Part shown: positions 1 to 5,278 of the stretch, in pieces
How the letters are laid out: each line of letters starts with the position of its first letter
How positions within the stretch are numbered: the first letter of the stretch is position 1
Source of the DNA: an uncultured Acidaminococcus sp.
GTDB lineage: Bacteria; Bacillota; Negativicutes; Acidaminococcales; Acidaminococcaceae
NCBI GenBank assembly: GCA_905213155.1
Contig: CAJMHI010000076.1
Coordinates: forward strand, 1-5,278
Direction: 5' to 3'
Length of the DNA: 5,278 bases
Translations under genes and position numbers: made by a program
Notes under the pieces: generated by a model
What the model was told of the DNA's origin: nothing
The model's database searches: none
Seen by the model: the letters and a program-made list of their open reading frames with translations, nothing else

Positions 1-3000
1 ATCTCATTCTTCTTCACGATGGTGTTTTCGTGTCCAGGTTTTTGTCCGCACCCCCGAGTTATATCTTCATGCAATCTCTTTCCATTTTTACTACTTACAG
101 CCAAACCAATCCCCATCCCACTGGCTTTATACTTGGCGGTATTTTTTACATCGCTCCAGCTGAGGGTCCCTGTGTTTAATACATTGTTACCAGCTTCTGC
201 CTTGCTGTCAATGACCGCACCTTTTAAGTCAGTGTTTTTCCCTACCTCTATATTAAATCCGTCTTCACCAGCATATACTCCGGCCTGTTCTGTTACGCTT
301 TGGTACTGGGAGTCTATGTCCTGCCTGGATGCGCTGCCACTAAGAGACACGGTACCAGCACTATACCCGGCACTCATTCCTGCATTTTTGCTTGCAGAGG
401 TATAGGTATGGCTGTCCTGCAGGCTTTCCAATCTAAAGTTTTCTCCAGCATGGATGGTAACTTGTTTCCCTCCTACCTGACTTCCTGCAATATCCGTATC
501 TTTTCCACTATTAATGACTGCCTTCTTTTCAGCTGTGATATGACTGCCGGTATGGGTTATTCTTTGCTCTCTTTCATTTTCTTTTCCCTTATTACCATAG
601 ACATCAAAGCTAAGCCCTGCCTGCTGACCTGTAAGGCCAATGGTTGCACCTACTCCAGCGCTTTTTATCCGGCTGTTATTCCGACTTTCCATACGGTTTT
701 CTGCTGCAGAAATCTCAACATTTCTTCCTGCGTCCAGCACCACATTTTCTCCGGAAATCGCAGAGCCTTGTACTTTTATATCTTTTTCAGCATGCACCAG
801 TACGTCACCTTTTGCCTGTATAAGACTGGGTACTGCCGCCTTTTCGGTTACGACAGAGTCGGCCTTACTGGAGCTGCTACTTATTCCCATATGCAAGCCT
901 AGGCGCACTTTGTCTTTTACAGGATTATATCCTTTTTGTTTCAGTACATCTTTTGCAGACTGGGCGGCATCCAGTCCGTACAGGGCCTGCAGTCTATGGT
1001 CTTTTACTTCCCCCGCCCTGTGGATAGGCTGATAAATCTGCTGCAGGCTATCCAGTGTCTCCCCACCCAAACTTATGGATAGGCCACTCCGGGAATATGT
1101 CTGTACTTCCTTGCTTTCTGTTGTATTCTGCCCATTTTCAATCGTCACATCTTTTCCAGAGATTTTGACATCTTTTCCTGCTAAAAGGCGGCCGTTCTTT
1201 ATCTCTGCCTGGTTGTCAACTTCAATAGATACGCGTCCCCCGATACTTCCGACAATACTTTCCACATTTGTTTGGGAAAGCTGCTGCAAGTCCCGGCTTT
1301 TTTCTTCTTTCCCTAGCAGGATGCCCATACCAGAACCCATAAGTCCGGACTTTTTGGTTTTCTTGTAGCTTGCACTGTAATCCCGCTGCGTTTCTGTCGT
1401 AAGGGTAATATCCCCTGCTTTTAGGGATAGGGTATCGTCTCCCACAATACTGGATCCTTTTAATAAGATATCTTTTCCTGACTCTGCGGTAACACTTTTT
1501 CCGCTAATACCACTTCCCAAAATAGCTTCATGCCGTTCATCGGTCCGGGTTTCGGTGCTGCTACGGCTAAGGAGTCCCCGTTCTTTATGGCTCAGGGCAT
1601 ACTGCTCCCCTGTATAGGCTTTGCCGGCTTCAAGAGTGATATTGTTTCCTGCCTGAAGGCTTACTGCCCCGTTACTACTGTCAATATTGGCCGCGCGCAG
1701 CTGGATATCTCTCCCTGCTGTCAGTTGGATATCTCCCTTTGTCTCTACCGTTGTACCCAGTTCTATCTTTCTCTGGGTCCGCAAGTAGTTCTTGGCGTCC
1801 TGTGTCATGTCTTTTTCTGCGGATAGTTTCAGAGTATCTAGCTGTATTGTATTTCCTGCCTGTAGTAGCGTTTTCCCCTGCCTGCCCAGATTTTGCAGCA
1901 CAGCCCCAACAAGCGTAAGGTCCTTCCCGGATTGCAGGAACAGTACGCCGTCATCTCCGGTTACTGCAATTCCTGCTACCTGTGCCAGTACATCCTGATG
2001 GGTTAGGGTATCTTTTGTACTATGAATAGAAAGGTTCTGTTCTGCACGTAGTGTCACATTGTCTTTACCGCGGATGAGACCTGTAGATTCTAAGTCCTTT
2101 TGTGTATGGGCAAACAGGGTATCTCCTTGGAGAATGCCCCTGTTCTTAAGACTATTTCCTTCCAAGATCACAGTCTTTCCCTGGAGTCTGCCTTCGTTAT
2201 ATATGGCACCTTTGGTTTCCACCCACAATTTCTTGCCGCTTACAAGGGTGTCATCCGCTTTCAGTTCCATTTCCCGGTTGGGCCGGAGATAAACCCGGGG
2301 AACCAGCACTTCATAGGGCTTTCCTTCATAGGTTACGGTCTTACTTTCCATCCACACCATATCGCTGGTAAGCTGCACCATCTGTTCATCACTTAAAGCA
2401 ATCCCCGGGGTAAGGCCTGTCTTTTTTGCATAAAATATCCCGGCATCCATGAGAGACTTAAATTCTTCTTCGTCATTCTCATAGCCTTCCAGATTGCGCT
2501 GACCGGTCTGCTCCAGAATCTGCTGGCGTATTAACTCTCCTTCATAGAATCCATCGCCAATTCTTTTAGGGACTTTATCCGGGTCCCATTGCAGCTGTTG
2601 GAAAAAGTAGTCAGAGGAGAGGAAGTTCTTGCGTTTCGTAAACTGGGGATCTGTTTCTAAAAGATACTTGGCTGTGCTCTCCGGATGGAACTGATATAGG
2701 GAACTTTGTAACAGATTCTGCCAATGCTGCCGCCCCTGCATATCCTTGGCAAAAGTCGTCCCAAAGGGATCGAGAAAAGTATTGATGGATTGCCGGTCTT
2801 TTTGCCCGGGTTCTTCCTGTCCTTGAGACGGCGTATGATTTTCCAAGACTTGTGAGACGCCAAGCGGCGCAGAGGTTCCGTTTTCTTTCTGGGGTGTCAT
2901 GAATACCCAGGATTTATACCCTCTCCGCCGGGATTTGTGAGGCCAGCCCCGTTTATAGGTATAGCTGCCCCGGGTCGTGCCAAAGGTGACGGTATAGGGC

Positions 3001-5234
3001 TGGCTCTCCTTACTATGGTTATCCAGTTTTCCCTCTACGTGGAGCGTCTTACCACTGGCAATCTGGCTGTTCTTATTTTGCACATGGCCCATTAGGTTCA
3101 TATCCCCGCCGCTTAGGATAACGCCGGGACGGCTTTCTGTCACTTCGTTGTGACTGGTTTGGGATTTGGAATGTACAAATGTCAGATCGTGGATTTTGAG
3201 TGCTTCCACCACTCCGGTTTGTGCATTATGGGCTCTTACTTTCTCGTTATAGACATCTATCTTTTCATTGAGTTTGTCCAATACTTTCTGATAGGCTGCA
3301 TCCCATTGGGCCTGCTCATGGTCTCCATTGTGAGGCCGGGGAGAGGACATAGAAGATACACCCATCTCCTGAAAGATGGGATCGTCGTAGGCATAATTAG
3401 GGGCAATGGTTCCCACCAGTTCTTCTGCAATGGGAGGTTCCCCGTTAGCCAGTTCTTCCGGGGTGCGCTGCTGGATTACGCCGTACCCTGCCCGTTCTTT
3501 TTCTTCTTCATAAGAACCATGGTGATAGGCCCCATAGCCGCTTCCTAGATTGCTAAATTCACTTTTGTCAAAGGTCTGCCCTTGTTCCGGATGCCCGGCC
3601 TGGTCAATATGAATCCGTTCCGGGTTTTCTGTGAGCTCCCCCACTACCCGTTTTGTGGCGAATAGATCGTTTTCGTTGCGGATTGTTTTGGCAGACAGTT
3701 TCATGTCGCCCTTACTTTCAATCCGGGCGCCTTGATTTACGATCTCTCCAGAGGCTTTTGCTGTCAGCGTCCCACCACTGTATAAAAGACTATCTGCGTT
3801 GTTATGAAGCTCTTCTGCTTCGGCAGTAAGCAGCTTGCGGGCTGCAATGGTTCCTGGTGCAACTGTATCTACGGCTTGTTTAGCTGCGTCCACTTGGGCT
3901 TTTATACGGTCATATTCCTCGCTGGCAGCTTTGATCCGTGCTTCGTAGGCTTCTATATCTGCATCGGAATGAAATTTGCTGACATCTTCTCCAACAGTCT
4001 CTTCCAGAATCTTTTCTTGTTTCCGCAGTTTCTCTACCGCTTCTGTCAGTTCCTGCTCTTTTGCTTCGTGGCGACGGTTTAGAATCTGCTTTGCCTTTAC
4101 GGTAATGGTATCTCCGTAAATTTTTCCCCCAGCTTCATTGATCAGGGTGTTTCCCTTTATGGCAGCGGTATGATCGGCTGACAAAAGGCCTGTATTATGA
4201 ATGGTCTCTCCCTGAACTTCCAGATTCTGCCCACTGCTTTCCCCTGTATTATTTATGGTTTTATGAGCGTGAAGCTTCAAGTTCTTACCGGCAAAAACTT
4301 GCCCTTTGTTTTCCAGATTCTCTGCCTGCAGGGTTACATTGCCACCACCGATTGTTTCCTGCTTCACATGAAGATTGCCATGAACGTCAATAGAGATATC
4401 TCCTGTGGCCTGGACTTTACCTTCCAGATTGACACCCAGCCCTTTTTCCGTTCCCACCAGGTATATACTATCGGCATACATGCCGCCTACTGCCGCTACA
4501 TCCAAGGCAATTTCTGGTGCAGCAGTTTCTTCTTTCGTTTCTATAGGCTTATTTTGCAAGGTCTGCGCGTTTATCTGGTTTCTGCCTGTAACGACTTGCA
4601 GCTTTTTAGCCCAGATACCGGCGTTAATCTGAGCAGCACGGGACAATATGGCAAGGCTGTCCGTCTGTCTGGCGTCCAGGCCTTTTCCTTCTACCGTAAC
4701 TATTCCGTGATCTATGGTAAAGTGATTTATATTTCCATTGGGATCAAAATAAGGTTTTCCAGTAGCCAGAATGGCACGAGATGTGTTAATAAAACCTCCG
4801 CCATTTACGGTAATACCATTGGGATTGGCTAAAATAACATCCGCCCGGTGTCCTGCTACTTCCAGAAAGCCGTTAAGGTTAAAAAGGTTATGGCTTGTCA
4901 CCTCATTTAAAATGACAGAAGCTGTTCCTCGGTTTAAATTAGGGTTTCCTTGCACATACCCGGCCAGCTGTGTCTTAGACAGCTGAAATGAATTATTTAG
5001 AATCGCACCTTCCACAGGAACAGTAAAATTCTGGTACTGGTTGTGGGATACTCCTTTTCCATTAGGGGGTGCAATTTGAACTAAGGGCAAGCCATTTTTT
5101 GTCTCTTGCACAATGGGGCGGTGCGCTGCGGATGCATTGGGATCAGCCTGAATAGGATTCGCCCAGACCTGCCATGGGAAAGCAATGGCCCCTGCAACAA
5201 TGCAGGCTAAAATAGCTCTTGCTTTTTTCCGTAA
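1..5234 (-). CDS. Filamentous haemagglutinin / CdiA-like two-partner-secretion exoprotein (TpsA), C-terminus cut by the window edge
   Basis: This is a large adhesin or contact-dependent-inhibition exoprotein. It would be exported by Sec, moved across the outer membrane by a TpsB partner, and displayed as a beta-helical filament. The frame is open for 1,744 codons, numbered here from the TTA at 5234. Domains in order are: signal peptide (1-25), TPS domain (about 38-220, with NPNL at 97-100 and NPNGI at 137-141), a post-TPS block with GGMYADSIYLVGTE near 250, FHA-1 repeats (about 290-384), a charged helical insertion (386-479), a hydrophilic middle region, a YLLETDPQF module (826-985), and FHA-2 repeats (about 986-1711). 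The family is clear. FhaB and CdiA proteins commonly exceed 3,000 residues, so much may be missing to the left. The start is uncertain: no canonical codon precedes the signal peptide, and the first in-frame one is GTG at 5109-5111, inside the mature protein. Adhesin and CDI toxin carrier cannot be told apart without the C-terminus. Confidence 0.93.
3..101 (-). other. Divergent tail after the last FHA-2 block, running off the window
   Basis: The last 33 codons (AVSSKNGKRLHEDITRGCGQ, then KPGHENTIVKKNE) do not continue the beta-helix pattern. They are basic and hydrophilic and contain a Cys (48-50), the only one in the mature part visible here. The two alternative readings around the G5 tract at 54-58 soon hit stops, so a frameshift there is unlikely. 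I do not recognise the segment. It could be the start of a variable C-terminal module or simply a divergent linker. Confidence 0.45.
102..293 (-). other. Terminal conserved block of the FHA-2 region
   Basis: The reading TEQAGVYAGEDGFNIEVGKN, then TDLKGAVIDSKA, then NVLNTGTLSWSDVKN and KYKASGMGIGL matches a strongly conserved block (QxGxYAGxxGFxIxVxxNTxLxGAVI...LxTGTLxxxDixN) that closes the haemagglutinin-repeat region in many FhaB/CdiA proteins. In relatives, the pretoxin and C-terminal variable region follow. Finding it so near the window edge places any effector domain immediately outside this window. Confidence 0.75.
411..1523 (-). repeat. FHA-2 region: four copies of a GKD-type haemagglutinin repeat unit
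   Basis: Four diverged units are visible, at 1386-1523, 1125-1253, 693-824 and 411-548 on the minus strand. Each has a core like GSxISGxxVxLxAGKDIxIxA (for example ESGKDILLKGSSIVGDDTLS, AGKDVKISGKDVTI, SAISGENVVLDAGRNVEI, GSQVGGKQVTIHAGENFRL). Units are separated by Gly/Ser-rich connectors such as KKSGLMGSGMGI (1320-1355) and a VGSIGG element (1236-1253). This is the haemagglutinin repeat (Pfam Fil_haemagg_2). In CdiA proteins this region is linked to passage across the target cell's outer membrane. Unit starts are 270, 429 and 276 nt apart, the long gap holding an extra helical connector. Confidence 0.8.
825..1124 (-). other. Helical connector between FHA-2 units 2 and 3
   Basis: About 100 residues sit between the second and third FHA-2 units. 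They read SRSGLSISLGG, then LDSLQQIYQPI, then RAGEVKDHRLQALYGLDAAQ, then SAKDVLKQKGYNPVKDKVRL, and end in a Ser-rich GISSSSSKADS. The pattern of a Gly-rich strand, an alpha-helical segment with D-x-R-L-x-A-L, and a return to beta sequence is characteristic of FHA-2 in large haemagglutinins. It is an integral part of the domain, not a foreign insertion. Confidence 0.6.
2280..2759 (-). other. YLLETDPQF helical module preceding FHA-2
   Basis: About 160 residues (826-985) of mixed helical, non-repeat sequence. Landmark motifs in order are LYQFHPES, YLLETDPQF (2640-2666), FLSSDYFFQQL, RIGDGFYEGELIRQQIL, TGQRNLEGY, FKSLMDAGIFYAKKTGLTPGI, ALSDEQMVQLTSDMVWMES, and finally VLVPRVYLRP. The same motif order occurs just before the FHA-2 repeats in many FhaB/CdiA-family proteins (for example Y-L-x-E-T-D-P-x-F...L-S-S-D-Y and T-S-D-x-V-W). 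Its conservation argues that the gene is a genuine family member under constraint. A specific molecular role is not established here. Confidence 0.75.
2886..3122 (-). other. Conserved ILSGGDMNL block followed by a Tyr/Arg-rich basic patch
   Basis: The first part (ILSGGDMNLMGHVQNKNSQI, then ASGKTLHVEGKLDNHS) resembles a block common in large haemagglutinins that reads roughly I-L-A-G-G-D-M-x-L...N-x-x-S-Q-I. It is followed by PYTVTFGTTRGSYTYKRGWP and HKSRRRGYKSWVF, a strongly basic, aromatic stretch that resembles the region following this block in relatives. It lies between the receptor-binding-like middle and the YLLETDPQF module. Function is unknown. The family placement is from recalled homologues, not a search. 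Confidence 0.55.
3219..3320 (-). other. Second short helix-prone segment in the hydrophilic middle region
   Basis: A run of about 34 residues (HEQAQWDAAYQKVLDKLNEK and the 14 that follow) has charged, amphipathic helical character. It follows a Ser/Pro-rich linker (VSSMSSPRPHNGD). It lies inside a low-hydrophobicity region, about 3190-3650, rich in Glu, Gly, Tyr and Pro. That region occupies the place where CdiA proteins carry receptor-binding and Tyr/Pro-rich sequence, but I cannot assign it to a known receptor class. Confidence 0.45.
3798..4079 (-). other. Charged, helix-prone insertion (coiled-coil-like) in the beta-helix shaft
   Basis: About 94 residues rich in Glu, Lys, Ala and Leu interrupt the FHA-1 repeats. 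They start NRRHEAKEQELTEAVEKLRK, continue through EAYEARIKAASEEYDRIKAQ, and end near TAEAEELHNN. Hydrophobic residues recur at heptad-like spacing, and the middle holds a likely turn (VGEDVSKFHSDAD). This suggests an antiparallel helical hairpin projecting from the shaft. Beta-helix sequence (SGGTLTAKASGEIVNQGARI) resumes immediately after it. The helical assignment is from composition only. Confidence 0.6.
4083..4370 (-). repeat. FHA-1 type beta-helix repeats
   Basis: The protein reads as short degenerate repeats of roughly 20 residues with the pattern N-x-G-x-(hydrophobic)-x-(A/S)-G/D. Examples are LENKGQVFAGKNLKLHA, INNTGESSGQNLEVQG, IHNTGLLSADHTAAIKG and INEAGGKIYGDTITVKA. These match the filamentous haemagglutinin repeat (Pfam Fil_haemagg), which builds the right-handed beta-helix shaft. 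The repeat is at protein level, and the DNA copies are diverged. The tract is short compared with E. coli CdiA or Bordetella FhaB. Confidence 0.75.
4578..5123 (-). other. TPS (two-partner secretion) domain
   Basis: This segment carries the N-terminal secretion domain recognised by the POTRA domains of the TpsB transporter (Pfam Haemagg_act / TPS family). It begins near NGLPLVQIAPPNGKGVSHN and includes the two hallmark motifs of FHA-type TPS domains: NPNL (4935-4946, within GNPNLNRGTASVILNEV) and NPNGI (4812-4826, within ILANPNGITVNGGGF). The block NTSRAILATGKP follows, and then LSRAAQINAGIWAKKLQVV. All key motifs are intact, so the domain shows no sign of decay despite the damaged-looking start. 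Confidence 0.93.
5160..5234 (-). other. Sec signal peptide of the exoprotein
   Basis: The 25 codons read as a textbook signal peptide: a basic n-region (RKKAR), a hydrophobic core (AILACIVAGAIAF), and a c-region ending QVWA before NP, which fits the small-x-Ala rule of signal peptidase I. It sits directly ahead of the TPS domain, as expected for a TpsA protein. The long ESPR-type extension found in many proteobacterial TpsA proteins is not evident. The frame continues only 12 codons further upstream before a TAG stop. Confidence 0.85.
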
Positions 5235-5278
5235 ATTGCAACTCCAAATTGAACAGCGGTAGAAATTACGCTACCTGT
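5235..5278. other. 5' flank of the exoprotein gene, with an in-frame stop
   Basis: This short flank holds an in-frame TAG (5271-5273 on the minus strand), which rules out a start further upstream in the same frame. Apart from the GGAG site I see no promoter, operator or terminator. The stretch is too short to show a partner tpsB gene or a promoter. Confidence 0.6.
5242..5245 (-). promoter_or_regulatory. Putative Shine-Dalgarno site (GGAG)
   Basis: GGAG on the minus strand lies 7 nt before the TTA codon that opens the signal-peptide reading. This is ideal spacing for a ribosome-binding site and is the main reason for placing the ancestral start at 5232-5234. The codon there is TTA rather than ATG or TTG. 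Four bases can match by chance, so this is suggestive only. Confidence 0.4.

Noticed and set aside
1..101. Frameshift near the G5 tract (54-58) explaining the divergent tail
   Set aside because: Shifting by one base in either direction runs into a stop within about 20 codons, while the existing frame stays open to the window edge.
300..902. Plus-strand open frame of 200 codons
   Set aside because: It lies wholly antisense to the confirmed exoprotein frame. Its translation is rich in Cys, Phe and Ser, shows no family pattern, and reflects the complement of Gly/Lys/Glu codons. The same holds for the other plus-strand frames, including 4197-4832.
2657..2863. Short minus-strand open frame in a different phase from the exoprotein
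   Set aside because: The overlapping exoprotein frame here encodes the conserved LYQFHPES / YLLETDPQF region. The alternative product is Arg/Ile-rich with no recognisable motif.
5160..5234. Possible lipoprotein signal (cysteine in AILAC)
   Set aside because: The Cys sits in the middle of the hydrophobic core, is preceded by I-L-A (Leu at -2 is a poor lipobox fit), and is followed by more hydrophobic residues and a good VWA signal peptidase I site.
1..5278. CRISPR array, tRNA/rRNA genes, insertion sequence ends
   Set aside because: The window is continuously coding on the minus strand. The repeats seen are diverged protein-level beta-helix repeats, without constant-length spacers, terminal inverted repeats or RNA-gene structure.

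Overview
The window is filled by one very large protein-coding gene on the minus strand. I translated that frame completely. It stays open from just inside an in-frame TAG at 5271-5273 (its upstream end) to the left edge of the window, which is at least 1,744 sense codons with no internal stop and no frame change. The protein is a two-partner-secretion (TpsA) exoprotein of the filamentous haemagglutinin / contact-dependent-inhibition family (FhaB / CdiA / HMW type). It is cut at its C-terminus by the window edge. Short open frames on the plus strand, and one on the minus strand, are shadows of this gene.

Layout in reading direction, from high to low coordinates: about 44 nt of 5' flank with a GGAG ribosome-binding-like site; a Sec signal peptide; the TPS domain with both classic motifs (NPNL and NPNGI); a short FHA-1 repeat tract; a roughly 94-residue charged, helix-prone insertion; a hydrophilic middle region with a second short helical stretch and a Tyr/Arg-rich basic patch; a conserved helical module around a YLLETDPQF motif; then the FHA-2 tract. 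FHA-2 contains four recognisable copies of a GKD-type beta-helix unit separated by Gly-rich or helical connectors. The last conserved FHA-2 block ends near position 102. The final 33 codons look different and carry the only cysteine of the mature part. A C-terminal effector, pretoxin or toxin module, if there is one, lies beyond position 1.

The exoprotein implies a diderm (Gram-negative-type) organism with a TpsB/FhaC-like outer-membrane partner, which is not in this window. The mixed base composition and the style of the charged insertion suggest a Negativicutes-like host (Selenomonas / Dialister / Veillonella relatives) more than an enterobacterium. That is an impression from memory, not a demonstrated assignment.

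The oddest feature is the 5' end. A good signal peptide is encoded in frame, but no ATG, GTG, TTG or CTG codon lies between the upstream TAG and the end of the signal peptide. The expected start, placed 7 nt after GGAG, is TTA. Either the start has been mutated, a rare start is used, or a small indel in the A6 tract at 5223-5228 hides the true start.
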